Shown here piece by piece: positions 16,507 to 25,302 of a DNA stretch of 64,000 bases. Source of the stretch: Muribaculaceae bacterium (GTDB taxonomy: Bacteria; Bacteroidota; Bacteroidia; Bacteroidales; Muribaculaceae); assembly GCA_023663365.1 (NCBI GenBank), contig JAMPHP010000001.1, positions 331,729 to 395,728 of the forward strand, in the 5' to 3' direction. The notes under the pieces were generated by a model that did no database searches, was not told where the DNA came from, and saw only the letters and a program-made list of their open reading frames with translations. The translations under genes and the position numbers were made by a program. How positions within the stretch are numbered: the first letter of the stretch is position 1; every line of letters begins with the position of its first letter.

Positions 16507-17370
16507 TCAATCCTTGTTTTTGATAGTCTGCATCACACACTTGGCGATATAGGGAGCAGCCTCAGCACGGCAGGGGGCGAAGCTGGGCCAGTCGTTGAAG
16601 TCGATAATGCGCACAGAGCCGTCGGTGCCTACTATGCAGTCGCCGCCATAAATCTTCACATCGAGCACCTCAGCAGCTTTCTGGCACATGGCGTGCATGG
16701 CCTCTTTGTCGAACTGCAGGCCACGTGAATGGCCGTTGATGGCTTCGTGGCCGTACTTGCTGTGCCCCGAGTCGAAGGGATAGAACCAGAAGAAGAACGA
16801 AGTGCCGGCCACGCCGTAGAACTTCACGAGGTCGCCCTCAAGGTGGCGGTTGATCACGGCACGCTTGATGCCACGCAGGAAGTACTCCTGAAGCACCTCC
16901 TGAGCCTCTTCGGGGTGGCGCACATAGCTCACATCCTCCTTGTGCATGGCATGGAAGTCGCCGCGCTTGATCCAGCTCTGCTGCATGCCGGCAGCCACGA
17001 GGGCATCGCGCACACCCTCGTTGGTGTTCACGATAAGACTCTCAGGGTAGGGTATGCCCGAGCCCAGGAGGATGCGCGTCATGCGCTCACGGGTGCAATT
17101 CTCGATGCCGTAGCCCGAGTTTATCACGAGATCGCCCTCGTCCTCACGCTTCTGAAGGAGGGCTATGGACTTCTGCTCGCGGCACATATTGAGGATGATA
17201 TGCTCCTCTACAGCGCCTGCTATAAATTGCTCCTCGCTGTAGACGTTCACCTCGCAGCCACGCTTGCGGAGCTGGTCGGCCACGGCATTAAAAATTGCGG
17301 CATCGTTGCCTATATGGTTGGGGGAATATGCGCCAGCGCGCATCACTCCCGCTATTTTAATCTCTGCCAT
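16507..17370 (-). CDS. ATP-grasp domain protein
   Basis: A 287-aa cytosolic protein with the ATP-grasp layout. The N-terminal domain is MAEIKIAGVMRAGAYSPNH. A lysine-containing ATP-binding region follows (QQSWIKRGDFHAM, then IKRAVINRHLEGDLVKFYGV), and a C-terminal metal-binding IIDFNDWPSF (D-x-N type) completes it. The order resembles RimK-like ligases and inositol-phosphate kinases of the ITPK group. Because it heads the putative inositol-lipid operon, kinase activity on an inositol head group is attractive, but ligase activity is equally possible. A -7-like TATCTTTG lies 26 bp upstream. Confidence 0.75.
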   Translation of the reverse strand: MAEIKIAGVMRAGAYSPNHIGNDAAIFNAVADQLRKRGCEVNVYSEEQFIAGAVEEHIILNMCREQKSIALLQKREDEGDLVINSGYGIENCTRERMTRILLGSGIPYPESLIVNTNEGVRDALVAAGMQQSWIKRGDFHAMHKEDVSYVRHPEEAQEVLQEYFLRGIKRAVINRHLEGDLVKFYGVAGTSFFFWFYPFDSGHSKYGHEAINGHSRGLQFDKEAMHAMCQKAAEVLDVKIYGGDCIVGTDGSVRIIDFNDWPSFAPCRAEAAPYIAKCVMQTIKNKD

Positions 17371-17395
17371 AATGCGATAGAATGGTTTATTGGTG

Positions 17396-17403
17396 CAAAG
17401 ATA
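17396..17403 (-). promoter_or_regulatory. -7 element upstream of the ATP-grasp operon
   Basis: Minus strand TATCTTTG fits TAnnTTTG. No convincing TTTG box lies 19-21 bp upstream, so only the -7 element is called. Confidence 0.4.
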
Positions 17404-17433
17404 GCGCTTTTTTCGCTATTGGCTTCGGCTTTT

Positions 17434-18804
17434 CTACTGAAATCCGCCGCCGAGGCACTTGTAGAGGTTTACGAGTGCGAGGTACTGGTCGCGGACGGCG
17501 TTCGACAGCCCTACCTGTGCATCGAAGTAGCGGCGCTGGGCGTCGAGCACGTCGATGTAGTTGATTACGCCCATGTTGTACTGCGCATAGGCCAGGCGGG
17601 CATACTTGCGTGCGGCCTCGAGGAGCTCGCGGCGGCGCTCGGTGGTCTGCCTTATGAGGCGGAAGGTGAGCGCGGCGTTGTCGACCTCGTGGAAGGCGGT
17701 GAGCACTTTCTGCTCATAGGCCAGGCGCGCCTGCTCGTACTGCTGTATGGAGGCTTTGTAGCGCCGTCGGTTGCGGCCGAAGTCGAGGATGGTGCCGGTG
17801 ATGTTGCCTATCACATAGGTGAAGGGCGAGCGGAAGAAGTGCACGAAGTCGTCGTTCTCCCAGCCGCCGGTGAGGCCGATGCGGAGCTTGGGGAACTGGT
17901 CGGCATAGCTCACGCCCACACCTGCGAGGGCGCTGCGGAGCGCCGCTTCGGCGGCTCGCAGGTCGGGTCGGCGCTGCAGCAGGGTGGTGGGCAGCCCCAC
18001 GGGGAAGGACTCGGGCAGAGGCTCCTCAAGGGAGAGTGTGCTGCGCTCTATTTCCTCGGCGGGGTAGCGGCCCATCAGCAGTGCGATGGCATTTTTCTGT
18101 ACCTCCACCTGCCTCTCGAGGCCGGGGATGAGGGCGGCGGTGGTGGCATACTCCACCTGAGCCTGCTGGTAGACGGTCTCGGGGGTGAGGCCGCCTTCGA
18201 AGCGGAGCTTGGCTTTCTTGAGGTTTTCCTCGCGGGTGAAGAGTGTGCGGCGCACGATGGCGAGCTCATTGTCGAGAGCGAGCAGGCGGTAGTAGGCCGA
18301 TGCAGCCTCGGCGATGAGGGTGATGCGCATGGCGCGGGCGTTCTCCACGGCCTCGAGGTAGTTTGCCGCACCTTTTTTCTTGGCCCACGAGAGGCCGCCC
18401 CAGAGGTCGGCTTCCCAGCTGAGAGTGAACTTGAGGTCGACTTCGGGGTCGTCGGAGTGGGGGCTGCCGTAGTAGTCGTTTGTCTCGTGGTTGGCACCGG
18501 CGAGGCCGGTCAGGGTGGGGAAGAAGTTGGCCTTAGTCACCCCGTAGAGCTCACGCATCTGCTCCACGCGTGCAGCGGCGGCACCGAGGTCGCGGTTGTG
18601 GTCGAGAGTCTGGCGGATGATATAGACGAGTGCGGAGTCGGCATAGAGCTTCCACCACTCCACGTCGGCGAGGGTGGCGGTGTCGGTGGCATTACCGGCA
18701 AGGCGGGTCGGCAGGTCGAGCTGCGGCTTGCTCAGGTTTTTCACACCCGAGCACGACGACAGCAGGATTGCTGCGAGAAATACTATGAATATCGACTTTT
18801 TCAT
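17434..18804 (-). CDS. RND efflux outer-membrane lipoprotein (TolC/OprM-type)
   Basis: A 456-aa outer-membrane channel subunit. The N-terminus is a lipoprotein signal with lipobox LLSSC (Cys ~18). Two repeated OEP domains follow, with VYQQAQVEYATTAALIPGLERQVEVQKNAIALLMG and RRPDLRAAEAALRSALAGVGVSYADQFPKL, the hallmark of NodT-family factors, and a second KVLTAFHEVDNAAL/QYNMGVINYIDVLDAQRRYF block. It overlaps the permease gene by 4 nt (ATGA) and completes a tripartite pump. Confidence 0.93.
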   Translation of the reverse strand: MKKSIFIVFLAAILLSSCSGVKNLSKPQLDLPTRLAGNATDTATLADVEWWKLYADSALVYIIRQTLDHNRDLGAAAARVEQMRELYGVTKANFFPTLTGLAGANHETNDYYGSPHSDDPEVDLKFTLSWEADLWGGLSWAKKKGAANYLEAVENARAMRITLIAEAASAYYRLLALDNELAIVRRTLFTREENLKKAKLRFEGGLTPETVYQQAQVEYATTAALIPGLERQVEVQKNAIALLMGRYPAEEIERSTLSLEEPLPESFPVGLPTTLLQRRPDLRAAEAALRSALAGVGVSYADQFPKLRIGLTGGWENDDFVHFFRSPFTYVIGNITGTILDFGRNRRRYKASIQQYEQARLAYEQKVLTAFHEVDNAALTFRLIRQTTERRRELLEAARKYARLAYAQYNMGVINYIDVLDAQRRYFDAQVGLSNAVRDQYLALVNLYKCLGGGFQ

Positions 18805-21800
18805 GCTTTTTTCGAGGTTTTGCGAGCCTTGATGCGGCGGGTGAGCTTATCAATCATCACAAAGAAGAAAGGTACGAATACGATACCTACCGTGATTGCC
18901 ACGAGCATACCGAAGAACACGCCTGTGCCTATGTCGCGGCGGGCGGCCGAGCCCGGTCCGGTGGCTATGACCAGAGGCAGGAGGCCGAGCATAAATGCCA
19001 GCGAGGTCATCACTATAGGCCTGAATCGCAGCCTTGCCGCAGTGAGGGCGGCATGGACGGCATCGACGCCCTTCTCCACTTCTTCTTTTGCAAACTCGAC
19101 GATGAGGATGGCGTTCTTGGCCACAAGACCCACGAGCATCACAAGGCCGATCTGGAAGTAAACGTTGTTTTCAAGCCCCGTCACGGCGATGCCCAGATAG
19201 GCACCCACACCGGTCACGGGCAGCGACAGTATCACGGCCAGCGGCACCGTCCAGCTCTCGTAGAGGGCGGCAAGGAAGAGGAATACGAAGACGAACGCAA
19301 GCGCGAGCACCACGCCGGTGTTTCCGCTGTTGTGACGCTCCTGGTACGACAGGCCGGCCCATTCGACACCGATATTGTCGGGCAGGTGCTCACTCACTAT
19401 CTGCTCGAGGCGCTCCATGGCCTGGCCGGTGGAGTAGCCGCGGGCGGCCTCGCCCGATACTGTGGCGGAGTTGAACATATTGAAGCGGCTCACCGTGCCG
19501 GGGCCCGAGGTGTAGTGCGTGGTGCCGAGCGAGGTCACGGGCACCATCACGCCGTCGCGTCCGCGCACAGAGAAGAGGTTGAGCGCGTTGCGGTTGGCAC
19601 GGTAGGGTGCCTCGGCCTGGATGTAGACGCGGTAGATGCGGTTGAACATGTTGAAGTCGTTGACATACACCGAGCCGGTGAATGCTTTCATCGTGGCGAA
19701 AATATCGCTCATAGGCACACCCTGAAGCTTGGCCTGGTCGCGGTCGACATCGAAGAAGAGCTGCGGTATCTCGCTCTGCATCGAGGTGGAGAGCCCGGCA
19801 AACTCCTTGCAGTCGGCGGCATAGACACGGAGTGTGTCGACGGCGCGGGCAAGGTCGGCGTAGGTGGCATCGCCGCGAGCCTCGAGCACCATCTCGAAGC
19901 CGCCCGATGTGCCGAGGCCGGGGATGATGGGCGGGGTGAAGAAGTAGACGTTTGCCTCGGGGTACTCGGCAATCTCGAGGGCAACTCGCTCGCGTAGCTC
20001 GGCCAGTGAGTTGTTGCCGCGCTCGTCGGCTTTCTTAAGAATAACCGTGAGTGTGGCATGAGCCTGGTTGGTACCCGTGCGTGGCGACGAGCCGGTGACG
20101 TTGAGCACATACTCCACGTCGGGGTCGCTCTGCAGGAAGGTGATAGCCCGCTCGGTGACCTCGCGTGTGCGCTCTATGGTGGCGCCTTCGGGCAGCTCGA
20201 GCTCCACGGTGAAGTAGCCTTGATCCTCGGGCGACATGAAGCTCGTGGGCAGCAGCGCATTGGCCACATATATAATCACGAGGGCGAGGCCGAAGGCTGC
20301 TATCATGCGGCGCGGATGTGCCAGCGAACGGCCTATCATGCGGCAGTAGATGCGGTTGCCGCGGGCGAGCCAGTAGTTGATCAGACGGAAGAATTTAGGC
20401 TTGCGCTTGTGCGAGGGCTTGCGCAGGAGCATGGCACACATCACAGGCGAGAGCGTAAGAGCCACAACAGTGGATATGATCACCGACACGGCTATGGTGA
20501 TGGTGAACTGACGGTAGAGCTGGCCGGTGATGCCCGGCAGGAAGCTCACGGGCACAAACACGGCGCAGAGCACCAGCGACATCGCTATCAGCGCGCTGCC
20601 GAGGCCGTCCATGGCACGGCGTGTGGCCTCCTTGGGCTCCACGCGGTCTTTCTCCATGATGCGGTCCACGTTCTCCACCACCACGATGGCATCATCGACC
20701 ACAATACCGATGGCCAGGATGAGGCCCAGCAGTGTGAGCATATTGAGCGAGAAGCCGAAGATGAGCATCACGCCGAAGGTGCCGACGAGCGAGATAGGCA
20801 CCGCGATGATGGGGATGAGGGTGGCGCGCCAGTTCTGCAGCGAGAGGAACACCACGAGTATCACCAGAATGAGTGCTTCGAAGAATGTGCGGTACACATG
20901 GTGTATCGACTCCGATATATAGGTGGTCATATCGAAGGGGATGGCGTAGCTGAGGCCCTCGGGGAAGTTGCGGCTGATTTCGTCCATGGTCTTCTTGACC
21001 TGGGCGGCCACATCCATGGCGTTGGAGCCCGGGAGCATGTTGATCTCGAGCACGGCGGCGTTGCCACCGTTGATACCGCTCTCGGTGGAGTAGCTCTGGG
21101 CGTCGAGAGTGACACGCGCCACATCGCGCAGGCGGATTATAGAGCCGTTCTTGTTGGCACGGATCACGATATCCTCAAATTCGGCCACCGACGACAGGCG
21201 CCCGCGTGCGATGATAGGCACGGTGAGGTCGATGCCGCTCATAGGCGCCTGACCGAGTACACCGGCTGCCGACTCGCGGTTCTGATCCTTGAGCGCGCTC
21301 TGGATGTCCTGCACGGTGAGGCCGAGGTCGGCGAGTTTGTCGGGCTGCACGAAAATCTGCATGGCGTAGTATCGGCTGCCCACGTTTCGTATGCTGCCCA
21401 CACCGGGCACACGGCGCAGAAGGTCGAGCACGTTGAGGGTAGCGTAGTTGGAGAGATATATTTCGTCGAACTTGGGGTCGGTGGAGAGCAGAGCTATGGT
21501 CATGAGCTTGCTCGCGGTCTCCTTCTCCACGCTGATGCCGTTCTGCACCACCTCGGCGGGCAGGCGCGACTCGGCTTTCTTCACGCGGTTCTGCACATCG
21601 ACGGCTGCGAGCTCGGCATCGACACTGATGTCGAATGTTATGGCTGCCGAGAATCCGCCGGAGTTGGAGCAGCTCGACGACATGTAGATCATGCCCGGAG
21701 TGCCGTTGAGCTCCTGCTCTATGGGGGTAGCCACGGCCTGCGTCACGGTCATGGCATCGGCACCGGGGTAGGAGGCAGATACCCTCACCACCGGCGGCAC

Positions 21801-21917
21801 GATGCCCGGGTACTGGTCCACAGGCAGCATAAGCAGACCTATCGCACCGAGAATCACAATCACGATCGAAATCACGATTGAGAACACGGGGTGGTCGAGA
21901 AAAAAGTTTTTCTTCAT
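18801..21917 (-). CDS. RND efflux permease, HAE1 (AcrB-like) family
   Basis: A 1038-aa inner-membrane proton-driven pump. The start is a typical RND N-terminus (FFLDHPVFSIVISIVIVILGAIGLLML). Porter domain motifs include PVDQYPGIVPPVVRVSASYPG. The TM4 block GLILAIGIVVDDAIVVVENV carries the two conserved Asp used for proton relay, and the second half repeats the fold (GLVMLVGLVAKNAILIVEFA). Length and twofold repeat are normal for HAE1. Natural substrates are hydrophobic drugs, bile salts or similar; bile efflux would suit a gut organism, but that is inference. It is spaced 21 bp from the adaptor gene. Confidence 0.96.
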   Translation of the reverse strand: MKKNFFLDHPVFSIVISIVIVILGAIGLLMLPVDQYPGIVPPVVRVSASYPGADAMTVTQAVATPIEQELNGTPGMIYMSSSCSNSGGFSAAITFDISVDAELAAVDVQNRVKKAESRLPAEVVQNGISVEKETASKLMTIALLSTDPKFDEIYLSNYATLNVLDLLRRVPGVGSIRNVGSRYYAMQIFVQPDKLADLGLTVQDIQSALKDQNRESAAGVLGQAPMSGIDLTVPIIARGRLSSVAEFEDIVIRANKNGSIIRLRDVARVTLDAQSYSTESGINGGNAAVLEINMLPGSNAMDVAAQVKKTMDEISRNFPEGLSYAIPFDMTTYISESIHHVYRTFFEALILVILVVFLSLQNWRATLIPIIAVPISLVGTFGVMLIFGFSLNMLTLLGLILAIGIVVDDAIVVVENVDRIMEKDRVEPKEATRRAMDGLGSALIAMSLVLCAVFVPVSFLPGITGQLYRQFTITIAVSVIISTVVALTLSPVMCAMLLRKPSHKRKPKFFRLINYWLARGNRIYCRMIGRSLAHPRRMIAAFGLALVIIYVANALLPTSFMSPEDQGYFTVELELPEGATIERTREVTERAITFLQSDPDVEYVLNVTGSSPRTGTNQAHATLTVILKKADERGNNSLAELRERVALEIAEYPEANVYFFTPPIIPGLGTSGGFEMVLEARGDATYADLARAVDTLRVYAADCKEFAGLSTSMQSEIPQLFFDVDRDQAKLQGVPMSDIFATMKAFTGSVYVNDFNMFNRIYRVYIQAEAPYRANRNALNLFSVRGRDGVMVPVTSLGTTHYTSGPGTVSRFNMFNSATVSGEAARGYSTGQAMERLEQIVSEHLPDNIGVEWAGLSYQERHNSGNTGVVLALAFVFVFLFLAALYESWTVPLAVILSLPVTGVGAYLGIAVTGLENNVYFQIGLVMLVGLVAKNAILIVEFAKEEVEKGVDAVHAALTAARLRFRPIVMTSLAFMLGLLPLVIATGPGSAARRDIGTGVFFGMLVAITVGIVFVPFFFVMIDKLTRRIKARKTSKKA

Positions 21918-21938
21918 TTTCGTGTGGGTGGTAAAGGG

Positions 21939-23126
21939 TTACTGAATGGAATCGGCCGGAACGGGCACGGGGCGTACTTTGGTGCCGTGGTGGAGCTTGT
22001 GGTAACCTTCCACCACAAGGTCCTCTCCGGGAGCGAGGCCACGCTCCACGATGATGCTGTTGCCGAGCTCGGGACCGGTCTCCACATAGCGGCGCTCCAC
22101 GATGCTGTCGGGGCGCACTACATAGACGTATGCACCGCCCTTCTCTATCTCTATGGCTTTTGCAGGCACCTCGATGGCATCGATGCGCACATCGGTGAGC
22201 ACCTTAACCTTAGTAAATTCGCCGGGGAGGAGGGCGCGGTCGGGGTTAGGCATCTCGGCGCGCACGGAGAATGTACCGGTCGAGGAGTCGACCTGCGGCG
22301 AGGCGAAGTCCACATTTCCACGGTGGGGGTACACTGTGCCGTCGGCGAGGGTCACAGTCACGTAGGAGTCCTGACGGTCGGAGCCCTCGTGGTGGCCGAG
22401 GTTCACGTTGCGGTCCTTGCTGCGGAGATAGTCGAGCGAGGTCATGGAGAAGTCCACGAGCACGGTGTCGCTCTTCACCACGGTGGCCAGCAGCGACTTG
22501 CCGCCGGGGCCCACGAGTGTGCCGAGGTCGGCGGAGCGCTCCGATATATATCCTGAGATGGGGCTGCTCACCACGGTGTAGCTCAGAGTGAGCTCGGCCT
22601 GGGTGAGGTCGGCCTGCGCTACCGAAGCCTCGGCCTTGGCGCTCTCGTATGCTGCCTCGGCATTGTCGAGGTCGAGCTGCGAGGCGGCGTTCTGCTCATA
22701 GAGAGGGCGTATGCGGGCGAGGTCGCGCTCGGCTTTGTTGAGCTGCGCCTTGGCTTTCACAAGTTGTGCACGCGCTTTCTCGGCGCGGGCTCTGTAGACC
22801 TTCGGGTCGATGATGAAAAGCGTCTGCCCCTTGCGCACATGAGTACCCTCCTCGAAGAACATCTTCTCGAGGTAGCCCTCAACACGAGCGCGGATCTCCA
22901 CGAACTGCTGTGCGCGGATACGACCCACATACTCGCCGTAGATATTGACATCGGACGTCGTCACCGGCTGAACCTCAACCACCGGGAGTGAGGCCTCCAC
23001 AGGCTTGTGATTCAGCTTTATAAAGAGAACGACGCCTGCCCCTATGAGCACAAGCCCCGCGAATATCCACAGCAGCGTGCGACGGCGCACTTTTATCTTG
23101 GTCTTAACAGAAGATTTCATAAGCAT
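21939..23126 (-). CDS. RND efflux periplasmic adaptor (membrane fusion protein)
   Basis: A 395-aa adaptor with one N-terminal membrane anchor (LLWIFAGLVLIGAGVVLFI) rather than a lipobox. It has a barrel-sandwich/lipoyl half-motif (GRIRAQQFVEIRARVEGYL, GTHVRKGQTLFIIDPKVY), a coiled-coil hairpin (~110-180), and the second lipoyl half VVSSPISGYISERSADLGTLV. A beta-barrel domain and the C-terminal GLAPGEDLVVEGYHKL complete it. Starts at 23126 and 23120 are both possible. It is the first gene of the pump operon; no TetR-type regulator lies beside it. Confidence 0.94.
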   Translation of the reverse strand: MLMKSSVKTKIKVRRRTLLWIFAGLVLIGAGVVLFIKLNHKPVEASLPVVEVQPVTTSDVNIYGEYVGRIRAQQFVEIRARVEGYLEKMFFEEGTHVRKGQTLFIIDPKVYRARAEKARAQLVKAKAQLNKAERDLARIRPLYEQNAASQLDLDNAEAAYESAKAEASVAQADLTQAELTLSYTVVSSPISGYISERSADLGTLVGPGGKSLLATVVKSDTVLVDFSMTSLDYLRSKDRNVNLGHHEGSDRQDSYVTVTLADGTVYPHRGNVDFASPQVDSSTGTFSVRAEMPNPDRALLPGEFTKVKVLTDVRIDAIEVPAKAIEIEKGGAYVYVVRPDSIVERRYVETGPELGNSIIVERGLAPGEDLVVEGYHKLHHGTKVRPVPVPADSIQ

Positions 23127-23182
23127 AATGTGATGAAATGTGAGTATCTTAACTTCAAACGCAGCAAGGGCACGTTTGGTTC

Positions 23183-23213
23183 TTTGCCATTAGACGCAAA
23201 ATTACTAACTTTG
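23183..23213 (+). promoter_or_regulatory. Promoter for DUF4954 gene, overlapping a divergent -7 box
   Basis: Plus strand TTTG (23183-23186), 19 bp, TAACTTTG (23206-23213), a full consensus promoter 64 bp before the DUF4954 ATG. On the minus strand a TAATTTTG (23204-23197) sits within the same few bases and, with TTTG at 23231-23228 (23 bp spacing), may serve the efflux operon. The two -7 boxes are back to back, so the promoters could compete. Confidence 0.65.
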
Positions 23214-23276
23214 CAGCGCACTCTCACCAAAATTCGTCCATTATTAACATTTTATATACATTAGTACTATTCTCTT

Positions 23277-25247
23277 ATGTTTCGCAGTCTGACAGAACAG
23301 GAAATCAGTATACTCGAGCAGCGCGGATGCCGATGCAGCGACTGGAGCGGAGTGGAAGTAAGCGAAGGCTTTGACCCCGCCCGGCTCAGCGACGTGGAAT
23401 TTTCGGGCTCGGTGCGCATAGGCAGGCTCACCGGCCGCTTTGAGCGCCCCGGCGGCCTGGTGCGTCATTCGCTCATCAGCAATGTCACACTCCACAATGT
23501 GAGCGTGGCCGACGACGTATACATCCGCAATGTGGCAAACTACATCGCAAACTACGACATAGCTCAAGGCGCTTATATCGAAAACGTCGACAGCATCGTG
23601 TGCACACTCGACAGCACCTTCGGCATAGGCACCGAAGTGTCGGTGCTCAACGAGACCGGCGGGCGCGAAGTGCCAGTCTACGAGCGCCTGTCGGCACAGA
23701 CGGCCTACCTCATTGCCATGTACCGCAACCGCCGCGAGATGGTGGAGCGCCTCGTGACTATGATAAAAGTACATGCCGGCTCTTTCTACGGCAAGCGAGG
23801 CCGCATTGGCCGTAGCGCTCAGGTAATCAACGCCGGCACGGTCACAAACGTCAACATCGGCGACTACGCCCGCATCAACGGCGCCACCCGCCTGGCAGCC
23901 GGCACCATGGCCGGAAGCAAGGCCGATCCCGTGTATGTGGGCCGCGACGTGATTGCCGAAGGCTTTGTGCTCGCTTCGGGAAGCTGCGTCGACGACGGTG
24001 CCGTGATTCACCACTGCTTCATAGGCCAGGCCGTGAAGCTCACCCACCTCTTCTCGGCACACGACTCCCTCTTCTTCGCCAACTGCGCCTGCGAGAACGG
24101 CGAGGCCGCAGCCATATTCGGCGGCCCATACACGGTGACGATGCACAAGTCGAGCCTACTCATCGCCGGTATGTTCTCATTCCTCAACGCCGGCTCGGGC
24201 TCGAACCAGAGCAACCACATGTACAAGCTCGGACCCATCCACCAAGGCGTGGTGGAGCGAGGCTCAAAGACCACCAGCGACTCATACATCCTCTGGCCTG
24301 CCAAGATAGGCGCTTTCTCGCTGGTGATGGGCCGGCACGTGAATCACCCCGACACCTCGCGCCTGCCATTCTCATACCTCATCGAGAACCGCAACGAGAG
24401 CTTCCTCGTGCCGGGAGTGAACCTCCGCAGCGTAGGCACAATCCGCGACGCCCAGAAGTGGCCCAAGCGCGACAAACGACGCGACTCCGACCACCTCGAC
24501 TGCATCAACTTCAACCTCCTCAGCCCCTATACGGCCGGTAAGATGTTCAGCGGCATCAAGCTCCTCGACGAGCTTGAGCGCACAGCAGGCCTCACTGCCG
24601 AGCGCTTCGCTTTCCAGACCATGACCATCGAGGCTCGGGCACTCCGCAAAGGCCGCGACCTCTACCGCCTGGCAATCGACAAATTCATGGGCAACTCGGT
24701 GATACACCGCCTCGGCACCGAGCCGCTCACCACCGACGACGCCATCCGTGCACGCCTCGCCGCCACACATCCTGCCGGAGCGGGCCGATGGGTGGATGTA
24801 TGCGGCCTCTTCGCCCCCAAAGCCAAAATCGACGCGCTCTGCACCGAAATCGCAGCAGGAGAGCTCCGAAGCCTCGAAGAGCTCGAGGCGCGCTGGCACA
24901 AGCTCCACGCCGACTACTACGACATGGAGTGGACATGGGTGGTGAGCATGATGGAGCGATGGTACGGCAAGACCGTGGACGAGCTTACCGCAGCCGACAT
25001 CCGCACCATCATAGAGCGATGGATCAAGAGCGTGACCACCCTCAACGCCATGCTCCTCGAAGATGCCCGCAAGGAGTACTCCCTCAAGTCGCGCACAGGC
25101 TTCGGCATCGACTCTCCCGGCGAAGACGCCGACGACGATTTCTCTTCGGTCCGCGGATGCTACAGCTCCGACCCATTCGTAGAGATGGTCGAAGCCCACA
25201 ACGTGCGCAAGACCGCACTCGCCAAAGCAGCCCTCGAGCTGATTTAA
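23277..25247 (+). CDS. DUF4954 family left-handed beta-helix protein
   Basis: A 656-aa cytosolic protein. Residues ~40-380 are rich in hexapeptide-like repeats (VRHSLISNVTLHNVSVADDVYIRNVANYI; VTNVNIGDYARINGATRLAAGT), indicating a left-handed beta-helix of the sugar acetyltransferase/nucleotidyltransferase type. It contains conserved Asn/His/Gly-rich stretches (HDSLFFANCACENGEAAAIFGGPYTVTMHKSSLLIAGMFSF and GRHVNHPDTSRLPFSYL). The C-terminal ~250 residues are helical (YKLGPIH excluded). This combination and length match DUF4954, conserved in Bacteroidetes and spirochaetes, of unknown activity. The gene is monocistronic, with its own promoter and a following terminator. Confidence 0.85.
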   Translation: MFRSLTEQEISILEQRGCRCSDWSGVEVSEGFDPARLSDVEFSGSVRIGRLTGRFERPGGLVRHSLISNVTLHNVSVADDVYIRNVANYIANYDIAQGAYIENVDSIVCTLDSTFGIGTEVSVLNETGGREVPVYERLSAQTAYLIAMYRNRREMVERLVTMIKVHAGSFYGKRGRIGRSAQVINAGTVTNVNIGDYARINGATRLAAGTMAGSKADPVYVGRDVIAEGFVLASGSCVDDGAVIHHCFIGQAVKLTHLFSAHDSLFFANCACENGEAAAIFGGPYTVTMHKSSLLIAGMFSFLNAGSGSNQSNHMYKLGPIHQGVVERGSKTTSDSYILWPAKIGAFSLVMGRHVNHPDTSRLPFSYLIENRNESFLVPGVNLRSVGTIRDAQKWPKRDKRRDSDHLDCINFNLLSPYTAGKMFSGIKLLDELERTAGLTAERFAFQTMTIEARALRKGRDLYRLAIDKFMGNSVIHRLGTEPLTTDDAIRARLAATHPAGAGRWVDVCGLFAPKAKIDALCTEIAAGELRSLEELEARWHKLHADYYDMEWTWVVSMMERWYGKTVDELTAADIRTIIERWIKSVTTLNAMLLEDARKEYSLKSRTGFGIDSPGEDADDDFSSVRGCYSSDPFVEMVEAHNVRKTALAKAALELI

Positions 25248-25253
25248 ATCAAA

Positions 25254-25290
25254 AATATCCCGTGGTGTTGGCCGCGGGATATTATTTTTT
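25254..25290. terminator. Bidirectional terminator between convergent genes
   Basis: Stem AATATCCCG (25254-25262) / CGGGATATT (25275-25283) followed by ATTTTTTAG on the plus strand. On the minus strand the stem is followed by TTTGATTT. It sits between the convergent DUF4954 and leucine-rich-repeat genes and probably serves both. Confidence 0.75.
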
Positions 25291-25302
25291 AGAGACTTCG
25301 GC

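Noticed and set aside
16729..19161. An 810-codon plus-strand open frame
   Set aside because: It lies antisense to the ATP-grasp and efflux outer-membrane genes, whose minus-strand translations carry clear family motifs. The plus-strand frame is an effect of high GC and codon bias and has no recognisable domain.
20058..21881. A 607-codon plus-strand frame rich in His, Gly and Val
   Set aside because: Exact shadow of the RND permease on the other strand; composition is that of reverse-complemented coding DNA.
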